The notes: generated by a model from the sequence alone, not told the origin. A DNA stretch of 52,976 nt from Acidobacteriota bacterium (GCA_030650395.1 JAUSDY010000006.1:1-52976), one strand, 5' to 3'. Positions 21,231-29,649 are shown, counted from the first letter of the stretch. Made by a program: numbers and translations.

Positions 21231-23639
21231 ATGGGATGGCTGCGCGATTTCGCACAGGACCTCCGCTATGCCGCCCGCGGGCTCGCGAAGCACAAGGCCT
21301 TTACCGTCACCGCCATTGCCACGCTCGCGCTCGGCATCGGCGCCAACGCCGCCATCTTCAGCGTCGTCAACGGCGTGATCTTCCGCCCGCTGCCGTTCGC
21401 CCAGCCCGAGCGGCTGGTGCAGATGCACGGCTCGAGCCCGCTTCGCCCCCGCAACGACGCGGTCATGAACCTCGACGAGTACCGGCGGCAGAGCACGTCG
21501 TTCGACGCGCTTGCCGGGTACGAAGTGTCGGCGCGCTACATGCGGTCGGCCACCGGCACGGAACGGCTGATGGTCGTGCAGGTGGAACCCGGGTTCTTCC
21601 CGATGCTCGGGGTCTCACCGCTCATCGGCCGAACGTTCGGCCCTGACGATCCCGCCGGCGTCGCCGTCATCAGCGCAGCATTCGCACGACGGCTCGGCGG
21701 CGGCCCGTCCGTGATCGGCCGCGCGCTGGTGCTCGACGACCAGTCGTTGACCATCGTAGGCGTGATGCCCGAGGCGTTCCAGTTTCCGTACGGTGCCGCG
21801 TCGCTGCTGCAGGGCGCGACCGCACAGGCGCGCACCGAATTGTGGTTCCCGTTTGCGCAGCCGCTCCGGCCGGGCGGGCGCATCGGCAACGTCACGGGAC
21901 GGCTGAAGTCCACGGCCACGATCGAGTCGGCGCACAGCGAGCTCGCCGTGATCGCCGCGCGTCTCGAAGCGCAGCATCCCGAGACCCACAAGGGCCGCGG
22001 CGCGTATGTCGTACCGTTGTCTGAGTCAGTCGTATCCGCGTCGGTGCGACGCCCGCTATTCGTGCTGTTCGGCGCGGTCGCGATCGTGCTGGCGCTGGCG
22101 TGCGCCAACGTCACGAACCTGTCGCTGGTGCGAACGACATTGCGGAGCAGGGAGGTGGCGGTGCGGGCCGCGATTGGCGCGGGACGCTCGCGCCTGGTGC
22201 GACAGTTCCTCACCGAAAGCCTGTTTCTCTCGCTGGCCGGCGGTCTCGTCGGACTGGCGATCGCGTGGGTTGGCACCAATCGTCTGATGATCGCGGTCGC
22301 AGGCCAAATGCCTCGCGCGCACGAGGTCAGTCTCGATTGGCGCGTGTTTGTGTTTCTGTTGACCGTGTGCGTCATCGCGGGCGCGGTGGCGGGTCTCATT
22401 CCCGCCCTGATGGCGATGCGCACCAACACGCAGTCGGTGCTGCAGGAATCCGGCGGGCACAGCACGATGGGCGCGGGGCAGCGCCGCCTTCGCGATGCGC
22501 TGGTCGTCGCCGAAGTGGCGCTGGCGTGCGTGCTGGCGGTTGGCGCCGCCGTGTTGATTCGCGAGCTGGGCCGCCTGCGCGCCATCGACATGGGAATGGT
22601 GACCTCGCAGGTGGTGACCTTTCACGTCGGCCATCGCATGACGCCGCAGACGGATCAAAACCAGTTCTACGAGATCGCCGATCGCGTCGCGAAGTTACCC
22701 GGCGTTCGCGCGGCGGGGTTCATCCAGATGCTGCCGCTGCAGAACTGGGGCTGGAGCAGCAATTCGAGCGACTTCAGGCGCCGCGGCGAACCGGTGCCGC
22801 CGGCGACGTTTCCGATCGAGCTTCGCTACATCACGCCCGGTTACTTTCAAGCGCTCGGCATTCCGATCAAGAAGGGTCGCGCGCTGACCGAGCGCGATAC
22901 GAAGGATGCGCCGCGCGTCATTCTGATCAACGAGGCGCTGGCGAAGCGGACATTCGGCAGCGAGGATCCGGTGGGCCGGGAAACGACGCGCGGCACGGTG
23001 GTCGGCGTGGTCGGCGACGTCCGGCAGGTCAACCTCGATCAGGCTGCGATGCCGGAGTTGTACTACCCGATCGCGCAGAACTGGTCGCAGGTGTCCGAGC
23101 TCGGCCTCACGCTGGTGGTGAGAGCGCAGGATCGTCCGGACGCGTCGATCGATGCGGTGCGCTCGGTCGTGCGCGACGTCAACCCAAACCTGGCGGTGTT
23201 CGGCGTCAAGAGCATGGACCGGGTAGTGGCCGATTCGCTTGCGGACTTCACGCTGTTCCTGATGCTAATGGGCTCGTTTGCCGGGCTCGCACTGCTGCTG
23301 GCGACGACGGGGACGTACGGTGTACTGGCCTACATCGCCGCGTCACGCACGCGCGAGTTTGCGCTGCGGATCGCAATGGGCGCCGATCGCGGCCGCGTCA
23401 CCCGCCTCGTCCTCGCCCAGGGTCTTCGCCTCACTGCGCTCGGCCTGGTCCTGGGCGTGGCCGCCGCACTGGCCTCCGCGCCGTTGCTGGATCAACTGCC
23501 AATGACCATCCCGCACCCGACCGCCGCCACGATTGCCCCGGTCGCGATCCTGATCGGCGTCATCGCACTGCTGGCGTGTCTCATCCCGGCGTACCGGGCC
23601 GCGCGGGTCGATCCGATGACGGCGTTGCGACAGGAATAG
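21231..23639 (+). CDS. ABC transporter permease, ADOP type (MacB periplasmic + FtsX domains)
   Basis: 802 residues from the ATG at 21231 (MGWLRDFAQDLRYAARG); an upstream in-frame ATG at 21180 adds an unlikely peptide. Architecture: a short cytoplasmic leader with the DLRYAARGL motif; transmembrane helix about 28-50 (TLALGIGANAAIFSVVNGVI); MacB-type periplasmic domain to about 265; three helices (about 275-420) with NVTNLSLVRTTLRSREVAVR; a second periplasmic domain (about 440-670); and three C-terminal FtsX helices ending ARVDPMTALRQE. Such duplicated permeases are common in Acidobacteriota and usually occur without an adjacent ATPase, as here. Expected role: part of a MacB-like efflux or lipoprotein-handling complex; the substrate is unknown. 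Confidence 0.92.
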   Translation: MGWLRDFAQDLRYAARGLAKHKAFTVTAIATLALGIGANAAIFSVVNGVIFRPLPFAQPERLVQMHGSSPLRPRNDAVMNLDEYRRQSTSFDALAGYEVSARYMRSATGTERLMVVQVEPGFFPMLGVSPLIGRTFGPDDPAGVAVISAAFARRLGGGPSVIGRALVLDDQSLTIVGVMPEAFQFPYGAASLLQGATAQARTELWFPFAQPLRPGGRIGNVTGRLKSTATIESAHSELAVIAARLEAQHPETHKGRGAYVVPLSESVVSASVRRPLFVLFGAVAIVLALACANVTNLSLVRTTLRSREVAVRAAIGAGRSRLVRQFLTESLFLSLAGGLVGLAIAWVGTNRLMIAVAGQMPRAHEVSLDWRVFVFLLTVCVIAGAVAGLIPALMAMRTNTQSVLQESGGHSTMGAGQRRLRDALVVAEVALACVLAVGAAVLIRELGRLRAIDMGMVTSQVVTFHVGHRMTPQTDQNQFYEIADRVAKLPGVRAAGFIQMLPLQNWGWSSNSSDFRRRGEPVPPATFPIELRYITPGYFQALGIPIKKGRALTERDTKDAPRVILINEALAKRTFGSEDPVGRETTRGTVVGVVGDVRQVNLDQAAMPELYYPIAQNWSQVSELGLTLVVRAQDRPDASIDAVRSVVRDVNPNLAVFGVKSMDRVVADSLADFTLFLMLMGSFAGLALLLATTGTYGVLAYIAASRTREFALRIAMGADRGRVTRLVLAQGLRLTALGLVLGVAAALASAPLLDQLPMTIPHPTAATIAPVAILIGVIALLACLIPAYRAARVDPMTALRQE

Positions 23640-23666
23640 CAGCACGAACGCGTCGATTTCAGAAGT

Positions 23667-23748
23667 CAGATTGCAGATTGCAGATCAATCTCAGATTATC
23701 TGCAATCTACGATTGATCTGCAATCTGAGATCTGCGATCTGAGATCGA
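23667..23748. repeat. Iterated-word hairpin (GATTGCAGATC type) between convergent genes
   Basis: Composed of CAGATTG / ATCTGCAATC words. GATTGCAGATCAATC (23676-23690) and GATTGATCTGCAATC (23711-23725) are perfect 15-bp inverted copies separated by 20 nt, with further CAGATT/AATCTG pairing outside. It lies between the converging ADOP and epoxide-hydrolase genes; possibly a bidirectional terminator. Confidence 0.7.
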
Positions 23749-23774
23749 CATGAAAACCCTTGCTGTTTAAGGTG

Positions 23775-24612
23775 TTACCTGAGGGTACGGAAGAACGCCC
23801 TGACGTCGTCAACAAAGAGCTGCGGCTGTTCGAACGCGGCAAAGTGGCCGCCGCGAGGCATCTCGGTCCAGCGGGTGATGTTAAAGCGCGGCTCGAGCCA
23901 GCTCCTCGGTGACCAGATAATTTCCTTGGGAAAATCGGCGCACGCCGTTGGCACTTCGATTCGGCGCGGCGCCGCCGGGGCGGCGTGGCGGCTTTCGTAA
24001 TAGATGCGCGCCGACGAAGCCGCGGTCTGGGTCACCCAGTAGAGCGTGATGTTGGTCAGCAACTCGTCCTTCGTAAACACCGTCTCGGGGTTGCCGTTGC
24101 AATCGCACCAGGTGCGAAACTTCTCGACGATCCACGCGGCGAGGCCGGCCGGTGAATCGTTGAGGGCGACGCCCAGCGTCTGTGGCTTGGTGCCCTGGAT
24201 CTGCTGGTAGCCGGTTTCCTCGGCCTGGAACGACTGGCGCTGCTTGAGGCGCTCCCGCTCGCGCTTCGTCAGCCCCACGTTCGGATCCACGCCGGCGGGC
24301 GCCGCGCCGAAACACATAATGGACGAAGTGCACCGACAATCCGTCGATCGTCGTCGTGAATTGCTCGAACTGGTTGAGGCGCCGCTCCTGTGCGCGCCAA
24401 TCAAAACCGTTACGCCAGTAGGCGACCAGCTCGCGGAGGTAGCGGATGTCGGTGCCGTGGGTCCAGCCGTCGCCTTGCAGCGGCTCTGGAATTCGCGCAT
24501 TGGCCAGCCGCGCCTTGAGATCGGTGAGGACGCTGTTGGGCACCCGGATCGTAAATGGCCGGATCGCTTCGGGCGAAGCTTGTTGAGCCGAGGCGGTTGC
24601 TGCGAGCAGCAA
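23775..24612 (-). pseudogene. Epoxide hydrolase, internally deleted and frameshifted
   Basis: Two overlapping frames together cover an epoxide hydrolase. The N-terminal frame (TTG start at 24612) has a signal-like LLLAATASAQQ and an EHN domain (IRPFTIRVPNSVLTDLKARL, DIRYLRELVAYWRNGFDWRA, LSVHFVHYVF). The C-terminal frame, from about 24320 to 23775, has DPNVGLTKRERERLKQRQSF, TGYQQIQGTKPQTLGVALND and GLAAWIVEKF, and ends RGGHFAAFEQPQLFVDDV with the catalytic His. The intervening HGWPGS and nucleophile (GGDWG) region of the family, about 110 residues, is missing; the junction near 24310 is out of frame. No active enzyme can be made. It converges with the ADOP gene. Confidence 0.85.
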
Positions 24613-24670
24613 CGCCGCCGCGAGTGCGACCGCGCCTAAGTAGTAACTCCTGATCTCCTTGTCTCCTGTT

Positions 24671-25828
24671 TTATTTATTGTTTGACGTCGTCGCGGCCTT
24701 ATCCATCAGTACCACTTCCTGACCGTCTATCCTGAGCGGCGGCAGGTTGCTCGAGCGATCCTTCACCGCCTGCACCAGCCTGGCGCCTTCGCCTTCCGAC
24801 GGATCCAGCAGGTAGACGTCGTTGTTGGCGTCGCGCGTGACCGGCACGAACGACACGCGCAGGATGCTCTTGCCGCGGATCACCACGCGGGCGACGAGGC
24901 CGTCGACCGACTTCTCGTATCCCGGCTGATCGAAATTCGAGTGCCCGATCGCGTAGAGGATCGGCTTGCCCTTGTAGATCTCGACGCCCTGCACCGTGTG
25001 CGTGCCGTGGCCGAACACCAGGTCGGCGCCGGTGTCGAGCGCGACGTGGGCGAACTGCTTCTGATAGTCCTCGGTCTTGGTGCGATCGCGCCCCGCGCTC
25101 GTCCCTTTGATCGCGCCAAACTGCACCGCCGTCGAGCCGTCGCGATTGTGATGCGAGACGACGACGATGTCGACCTGTGGGCGGAGCTTGCGGACGTCGC
25201 TCTTGAGTCGTTCGAGGTCGCCCGGGTCGATGGTGACGCCGTCGATCGAGGTGATCTTCGCGACACCTGCCTCAGTCGCGGTCGCGATCATGTCTTTATC
25301 CTGATACCAACGCGCGGTGTACTGCAGGAAGCCGATCTTCACGCCCTTGCGTTCGACGATCGTGGGCTTGTGCGCTTCGTCGATGTTTCTGCCGGCGCCG
25401 GCGTGGCTGATGCTGTTGGCGTCGAGCACGCTCAGGCTTTTCAGGATGTTCTCGCGACCCGAGGCCACGTTGTTGGCGACGCCGACCACGGCGATGTTCG
25501 CCGCCTTCAACGCCTTGACGCCGTCAGGTCCCGGATGGGTCCACTCCGGCTTGTCCGGGATGTCGATCGTGGTGCCGACCGATTTCACCAGCAGGCCCTC
25601 GAGGTTCGCGTAGACCAGGTCGGCCTTCTTCAGCGTGTCGCGCATGCGGCCAAACGCCGTCGTCGGATCGGCGCGGCGCGTGTGCACCTGGATGTCGCCG
25701 AGGATCAGCATCTCGACCGCCTTGTCGCCGTACGACCCGGTCCATTTCCAGGCCGAGTCGGCGGACAGGGTAGCCATCAAGCCGAGCAGCGCGAGCGATA
25801 AACCAAAGAAGCGGCGCGTGGTCATCAT
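24671..25828 (-). CDS. CapA-family protein (poly-gamma-glutamate capsule synthesis type)
   Basis: 385 residues with a signal peptide (RRFFGLSLALLGLMATLSAD) and a GGAGG ribosome-binding site before the ATG at 25828. Metallophosphatase-like motifs in CapA order: MLILGDIQVHTRRADP, VYANLEGLLV, VVGVANNVASGRENILKSL, AGRNIDEAHKPTIVERKGVK, FLQYTARWYQDKD, VVVSHHNRDGS, DLVFGHGTHTVQGVEIYKGK and LYAIGHSNFD. CapA proteins are membrane-linked or exported enzymes acting in polyglutamate capsule formation or related phosphoester chemistry. No capB/capC is adjacent, so the capsule role is unproven. The downstream spacer carries AGGAG-word repeats. Confidence 0.87.
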   Translation of the reverse strand: MMTTRRFFGLSLALLGLMATLSADSAWKWTGSYGDKAVEMLILGDIQVHTRRADPTTAFGRMRDTLKKADLVYANLEGLLVKSVGTTIDIPDKPEWTHPGPDGVKALKAANIAVVGVANNVASGRENILKSLSVLDANSISHAGAGRNIDEAHKPTIVERKGVKIGFLQYTARWYQDKDMIATATEAGVAKITSIDGVTIDPGDLERLKSDVRKLRPQVDIVVVSHHNRDGSTAVQFGAIKGTSAGRDRTKTEDYQKQFAHVALDTGADLVFGHGTHTVQGVEIYKGKPILYAIGHSNFDQPGYEKSVDGLVARVVIRGKSILRVSFVPVTRDANNDVYLLDPSEGEGARLVQAVKDRSSNLPPLRIDGQEVVLMDKAATTSNNK

Positions 25829-25853
25829 CGTTCCTCCAACCGGGGCAATCTTA

Positions 25854-25903
25854 TCAACAGGAGACCAGGAGATACCAACAGGAGACCAGGAGGTCAGGAG
25901 GAT
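25854..25903. repeat. AGGAG-word repeat
   Basis: Tandem words ACAGGAGACCAGGAG, then ACAGGAGACCAGGAGG and TCAGGAGG, upstream of the CapA gene. Same family as the hairpin at 17782-17844, here present as direct words without the pairing arm. Confidence 0.65.
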
Positions 25904-26060
25904 CTATTCTTCGGATCCCCAATCCGGGCCCTGGTTTTCATTCGTAAGATCTTCCACATCCAACTGGCGGTCATATTGCAGAATTTTCCAGGGTAGCGGC
26001 GGACTTCGCGAGAATTGCTCGACATTTCGATCGGCGCGGTTCGTGCTACTTGGACAGGCC
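25904..26060. other. Gene-free spacer, possible fragment of a protein tail on the minus strand
   Basis: More A/T-rich than the surroundings. A minus-strand frame ending at 25904 reads LPWKILQYDRQLDVEDLTNE and stops soon after; it looks like a real C-terminus with normal codon use but has no recognisable family or start. I treat it as possible gene debris. Confidence 0.25.
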
Positions 26061-26408
26061 ATGAACACGACTGATGACCGTATCGAGGCGTTAACCGAGA
26101 CAATCATCGGCTGCGCGATCGAAGTACATCGAACTCTTGGACCGGGGCTGCTCGAGGCGGTCTATCGCGAATGCCTGATCCTAGAATTGCGCGGGAGGTC
26201 TCTTGATGTCGAGATCGAACGGCACGTGCCGCTCGACTACAAAGGCCAGCGCATTCGGAGCAGGCTCACGGTTGACCTGTTGGTGCAGAATTGCGTCGTG
26301 GTCGAACTGAAGGCCGTGGAAAGTCTGCACGCGGGCCTCCGCCGCCTCGATCACCCTGATCGGTATGCGAAAAAGCGATCGAGGTCGGGAGCGAAATCAG
26401 AAGAGTAG
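26061..26408 (+). CDS. GxxExxY protein, internally shortened
   Basis: 115 residues. MNTTDDRIEALTETIIGCAI and HRTLGPGLLEAVYREC carry the family's namesake GxxExxY motif (GPGLLEAVY); LTVDLLVQNCVVVELKAVE holds the D and E-x-K of a PD-(D/E)XK nuclease-like core. Family members then have a segment resembling HxAQxxTYLKLTGxxxGLLMNFN and a tail LKxGLKRxDHPxRY. Here VESLHA is followed directly by GLRRLDHPDRY, so about 30 residues, including part of the core sheet, are missing with the frame kept. A related tail survives at 29.75-29.89 kb. The function of the family is not established; this copy is probably inactive. Confidence 0.75.
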   Translation: MNTTDDRIEALTETIIGCAIEVHRTLGPGLLEAVYRECLILELRGRSLDVEIERHVPLDYKGQRIRSRLTVDLLVQNCVVVELKAVESLHAGLRRLDHPDRYAKKRSRSGAKSEE

Positions 26409-26640
26409 GCATTTGAACAAGTTACTCCTGACCTTCTGATCTCCTGTTGAGATCTCTCCTGAACTCCTGTTTATTTCGTCCAGGTGGACGTCACGCGAAA
26501 AGAGGGATTGCCGGCGTTGGCGTGCGGCGCATCGAAGGCAGCTCAATGTCGACCCGCTGAGCGTGCCCGGCCGAAGAGAGCCAAAACAGGAGATCAGGAG
26601 ATCAGGAGAAAATTATTCCTTCGAGTGCTGACCCTCCTGT
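26409..26640. repeat. Spacer with two AGGAG-word blocks and possible gene debris
   Basis: CTCCTG words occupy about 26424-26470, and AACAGGAGATCAGGAGATCAG with flanks occupies about 26584-26612, ending in a CCCTCCTG block before 26640. The two blocks are mutually complementary and could pair over about 120 nt. Between them a minus-strand frame (26543-26471) reads HANAGNPSFRVTSTWTK and stops; it resembles a protein C-terminus with no upstream gene. Confidence 0.5.
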
Positions 26641-26646
26641 TATGTT
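26641..26646 (+). promoter_or_regulatory. Candidate -10 box (TATGTT) for zinc-ribbon gene
   Basis: TATGTT ends 7 nt before the ATG at 26654. This favours 26654 over the ATG at 26642, which lies inside the hexamer. Confidence 0.35.
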
Positions 26647-26653
26647 CTTGGCG

Positions 26654-27367
26654 ATGAACTGCCCGCGCTGCGCGTCAGAAATGAAGGAACACACGCTCGA
26701 TGCTCACATGGCCCGCACGGTCGTCGTTGACGTGTGCACGCCGTGTCAGTCGCTGTGGCTGGACGTTCGCGAGAACCTGCAGCTCACGCCTGGCGCCACG
26801 CTGGCCCTGTTTCGCGTGATTGGCGAGCAGGTCGCGAAGCCGCAACGAACGGGAGCCGACACCGCCAAGTGCCCGCGGTGCCGCGGCCGCCTTCGAAAAA
26901 CGCAGGACATGCAGCGGGCGACGAAGTTTGAATACCTGCGCTGCCCGAACGGCCACGGGCGGCTGATGACGTTCTTCGACTTCCTGAAAGAGAAGGACTT
27001 CGTGCGCCCGCTGACCCCGCACCAGGTCGCCGAGCTGCGCAAGAACATCCAGACGGTGAACTGCTCGAACTGCGGCGCGGCGATCGATCTGGCCCACGGG
27101 TCGGTCTGTGCGCACTGCGGCTCTCCGCTGTCGATGTTGGATCTGGATCAAGCCGAAACGCTGGTCGCCCAGCTGCGCGAGGCGGACCGTCCGGGCAAGC
27201 CGGTCGATCCCGCGTTGCCGTTGGCGCTGGCCCGCGCGAGACGGGAAGCGGAAGAAGCGTTTGCGGGGTTACCAAAGGACGATCTCTGGCTCGAGGAGAA
27301 TCTCTCGTTCGGTCTCGTGGGGGCCGGACTCACCGCGCTGGTTCGCCTGCTCAAGCGCGAAAGCTGA
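26654..27367 (+). CDS. Zinc-ribbon (zf-TFIIB-like) protein
   Basis: 237 residues from the ATG at 26654 (MNCPRCASEMKEH); an earlier ATG at 26642 would add four residues. Three zinc-ribbon units: CPRC...CTPC (residues about 3-31, zf-TFIIB type with QSLWLDVRE), CPRC...CPNG (about 73-100) and CSNC...CAHC (about 137-156). The C-terminal half is helical and acidic (LPLALARARREAEEAFAG) and ends in a short hydrophobic segment (FGLVGAGLTALVRLL) that may bind a membrane. It is the first of three consecutive genes with zinc ribbon, SPFH and zinc ribbon-membrane parts, suggesting a common membrane-associated complex. Confidence 0.8.
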   Translation: MNCPRCASEMKEHTLDAHMARTVVVDVCTPCQSLWLDVRENLQLTPGATLALFRVIGEQVAKPQRTGADTAKCPRCRGRLRKTQDMQRATKFEYLRCPNGHGRLMTFFDFLKEKDFVRPLTPHQVAELRKNIQTVNCSNCGAAIDLAHGSVCAHCGSPLSMLDLDQAETLVAQLREADRPGKPVDPALPLALARARREAEEAFAGLPKDDLWLEENLSFGLVGAGLTALVRLLKRES

Positions 27368-27389
27368 GCCCTCCTGGCCTCCTGTTGAG

Positions 27390-27395
27390 TATTAT
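27390..27395 (+). promoter_or_regulatory. Candidate -10 box (TATTAT) for SPFH gene
   Basis: TATTAT ends 8 nt before the ATG at 27404, directly after a CCTCCTG word block. Confidence 0.4.
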
Positions 27396-27403
27396 CAATC
27401 GCT

Positions 27404-28480
27404 ATGGGTATTGCCGACTTTTTCAAGGGCGAGCTGATCGACGTCATCGAGTGGACGGACGACTCCCGCGACACGCTGTCGTACCGCTTTCCGGATGACG
27501 ACAAGGCGATCAAGAACGGCGCGCAGCTGATCGCGCGCGAGTCGCAGGTGGCGCAGTTTGTCTACCTCGGCGAGTTCGGCGACACCTTCGGGCCCGGCAA
27601 GCACACGCTGACCACCGACAACATCCCGATCCTGACGAAGCTGACGTCGTGGAAATTCGGCTTCAACTCGCCGTTCAAGGCCGACGTCTACTACGTCATC
27701 ACCCGGCTCTTCACCGGCAACAAGTGGGGCACCTCGAATCCGATCATGTTGCGTGACGCCGACTTCGGCGTGGTGCGCGTCCGTGCGTTCGGCACCTACG
27801 ACTTCAAGGTCGTCGAGCCCAAGACCTTCCTGCGCGAGGTCGCCGGCTCCGATCACAACTTCCGGCTCGACGAGTTCACCGACACCATGCGCTCGCGCAT
27901 CGTCAGCCTGTTCACGGACGCGATCGCCTCGGCGAAGGTCCCCGTGCTCGACGTCGCGTCCCGCTACGCCGAGCTCGGCGAGGCGCTGCTGCCGGTGATC
28001 AACGCCGCGGTCACCGCCAAGTACGGCCTGGCGATCACGAGCTTCATCGTCGAGAACGTATCGGTGCCGCCCGAGGTCGAGGCAGCGGTCGACAAGCGCG
28101 CCAGCATGACCGCGATCGGCAATCTCAACGACTACGTGAAGTACCAGATGGGTCAGGGCCTCGCGAGCGGAACCGGCGGCGCCGGTCCCGCGGGCACGGC
28201 CGCGGAGCTGGCGGTGGGCTTCGGCCTCGCGCAACAGATGATGCAGCAGGGGTTCGGCGGCGCGGCCACGCCTGGCGTCGCGGTAGGGATGGCACCCCCT
28301 AAAGGGGTGCCCTACGCAGACGTGCCGGAGCTGCTCGGCCCGAAGGAAGCGGCGCAGATCCTCGGCGTCACCGAAGCCGACGTGCTGGCGGTGCTTGAAA
28401 AGGGCGAGCTCAAGGGCAAGAAGATCGGCACGTCGTGGCGCATCCCGCGCGCCGCGATCAACAGCTACCTGGCGGAGTAG
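27404..28480 (+). CDS. SPFH/Band-7 (virion-core/YdjI-like) protein with C-terminal HTH domain
   Basis: 358 residues. MGIADFFKGELIDVIEWTDD is the typical start of the SPFH 'virion core' family; SQVAQFVYLGEFGDTFGPGK, the YYVITRLFTGNKWGTSNPIM region, DADFGVVRVRAFGTYDFKVV and FLREVAGSDHNFRLDEFTD follow in order, then a helical stretch ending VSVPPEVEAAVDKRASMTAI. Residues about 250-290 are a Gly/Ala-rich linker. A DNA palindrome encodes GMAPPKGVPY at about 293-304, after which LLGPKEAAQILGVTEADVLA and GTSWRIPRAAINSYLAE form an excisionase-type (HTH_17) helix-turn-helix. In relatives the tail is commonly a zinc ribbon; here the zinc ribbon starts the next gene, in the same frame beyond the UAG stop. 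Confidence 0.87.
   Translation: MGIADFFKGELIDVIEWTDDSRDTLSYRFPDDDKAIKNGAQLIARESQVAQFVYLGEFGDTFGPGKHTLTTDNIPILTKLTSWKFGFNSPFKADVYYVITRLFTGNKWGTSNPIMLRDADFGVVRVRAFGTYDFKVVEPKTFLREVAGSDHNFRLDEFTDTMRSRIVSLFTDAIASAKVPVLDVASRYAELGEALLPVINAAVTAKYGLAITSFIVENVSVPPEVEAAVDKRASMTAIGNLNDYVKYQMGQGLASGTGGAGPAGTAAELAVGFGLAQQMMQQGFGGAATPGVAVGMAPPKGVPYADVPELLGPKEAAQILGVTEADVLAVLEKGELKGKKIGTSWRIPRAAINSYLAE
28283..28315. repeat. REP-like palindrome inside the SPFH gene
   Basis: GTAGGG (28283-28288), arm GGCACCCC (28291-28298), loop CTAAA, arm GGGGTGCC (28304-28311) and CCCTAC (28310-28315). It is translated in frame as part of the linker before the HTH domain. It has the GTAGGG + hairpin layout of the elements at 38865-38941 and 39443-39498. 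Confidence 0.7.
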
Positions 28481-28483
28481 CGC

Positions 28484-29581
28484 CTGGCGACCGACGTTCC
28501 AGCGCTCGAGAAGCACGCCTGCCCCGCGTGTGGCGCGCAGGCGGAATGGGATCCCGCGAAACAGAAGCTGGTGTGCCCGTTCTGCGGCACCGAGTCTCCG
28601 TACCAAATCGATCGCGAGACCGGCAAGGTCGTGGAGAACGATCTGTCGGCCGCGCTTCGCGATCTGCCGCGCGAAGAACCGGAATGGCAATCGTCGCGGC
28701 GCACCGTGCAGTGCCAGAGCTGCCGGGCGGTGATGGTGTATGAAGCCGGCCGTGTCGGCCAGAACTGCGAGTTCTGCGGCTCGCCCGCGCTCGTCGCCTA
28801 CGAAGAGATCAAGTCGCCGATCCGTCCGCAAGGCGTGTTGCCGTTTCGCATCGATCGCAACCGCGTGCGCGACGACATCCGCCGCTGGTGGCGCAGCAAG
28901 TGGCTTGCGCCCGGCCGCCTGGCGAAGGCGACCCTCGTCGATACCGTCCGCAGCCTGTACATCCCGTACTGGACCTTCGATGCGCACGCGCACTGTCCGT
29001 GGGAGGCCGAGGCCGGACACTACTATTACGTCAACGTCGAAGGCCGCGACAGCAAGGGAAATAGGATCGTCCGCCAGGAGCGCCGCGTCCGGTGGGAGCC
29101 GGCGTCAGGAGTGGTCGAACACAATTTCGACGATGAGCCGGTGCCGGGCACGCAGGGGATACCTCTCGAGTTGCTGCGGCAAGTGGAGCCGTTCCCGACC
29201 GGCGAGCTCGTCCCGTACGACACCGCCTTTCTTTCCGGCCACGTCGTCGAGCATTACCATGTGGTGTTGACCGAGGCCGCGGGCAGCTCGCAAGAGCAGA
29301 TGCACGATGCGCTCATGGAGCTCTGCGCGAGGCAGATCCCCGGGGATACGCATCGCAACCTCGTGATCCACCCGACCTACTCGGGCCAGACGTTCAAGCA
29401 CATCCTGGTGCCGATCTGGCTGCTCTCCTATCTGTTTGGCCGCAAGTCGTATCAGGTGATCGTCAACGGCTCGACCGGACGCATCGCCGGAAAATATCCC
29501 TGCAGTCCGTGGAAGATTTTCTTCCTCGTCGTGCTGGTGATCATTGGGGTCATCATCTTCATTGCTGTGAATCAGGGATAA
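28484..29581 (+). CDS. Zinc-ribbon membrane protein, partner of the SPFH protein; CTG start
   Basis: 365 residues if read from CTG at 28484 (LATDVPALEKHACPACG). The first in-frame GTG is 28571, inside the first zinc ribbon, and would split its CPAC...CPFC cysteine pairs; no ATG, GTG or TTG lies between the SPFH stop (28478-28480) and 28571. Where relatives begin with Met-Ala-Thr/Pro-Asp, this gene has CTG, so CTG initiation or a lost ATG is likely. Two zinc ribbons (CPAC/CPFC and CQSC/CEFC, residues about 13-100), then a domain with IRPQGVLPFRIDRNRVRDD, SLYIPYWTFDAHAHCPWEA and the IHPTYSGQTFKHILVPIWL motif. The C-terminal segment FFLVVLVIIGVIIFIAV is membrane-spanning. Probably co-translated with the SPFH gene. 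Confidence 0.82.
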   Translation: MATDVPALEKHACPACGAQAEWDPAKQKLVCPFCGTESPYQIDRETGKVVENDLSAALRDLPREEPEWQSSRRTVQCQSCRAVMVYEAGRVGQNCEFCGSPALVAYEEIKSPIRPQGVLPFRIDRNRVRDDIRRWWRSKWLAPGRLAKATLVDTVRSLYIPYWTFDAHAHCPWEAEAGHYYYVNVEGRDSKGNRIVRQERRVRWEPASGVVEHNFDDEPVPGTQGIPLELLRQVEPFPTGELVPYDTAFLSGHVVEHYHVVLTEAAGSSQEQMHDALMELCARQIPGDTHRNLVIHPTYSGQTFKHILVPIWLLSYLFGRKSYQVIVNGSTGRIAGKYPCSPWKIFFLVVLVIIGVIIFIAVNQG

Positions 29582-29583
29582 CT

Positions 29584-29612
29584 TCAAACAGGAGATCAGG
29601 AGATTAGGAGAA
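29584..29612. repeat. AGGAG-word repeat
   Basis: AACAGGAGATCAGGAGATTA with a following GGAG, directly after the zinc-ribbon gene. Its complement lies in the CTCCTG block at 29892-29915, so the pair brackets the GxxExxY remnant. Confidence 0.6.
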
Positions 29613-29649
29613 ACTCTTTCTCAGACTCTCATCGCGATGCGCGCAAGAT

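Noticed and set aside
25635-26060. Extension of the GxxExxY gene into the CapA gene
   Set aside because: It would run antisense through CapA and the AGGAG repeat; the ATG at 26061 matches the family start.
27395-29020. 541-codon minus-strand frame across the SPFH and zinc-ribbon genes
   Set aside because: It spans two well-supported plus-strand genes and shows typical shadow composition.
29584-29612. AGGAG words as ribosome-binding sites
   Set aside because: Most lie after genes or far from starts, occur in both orientations, and several blocks precede no plausible start codon.
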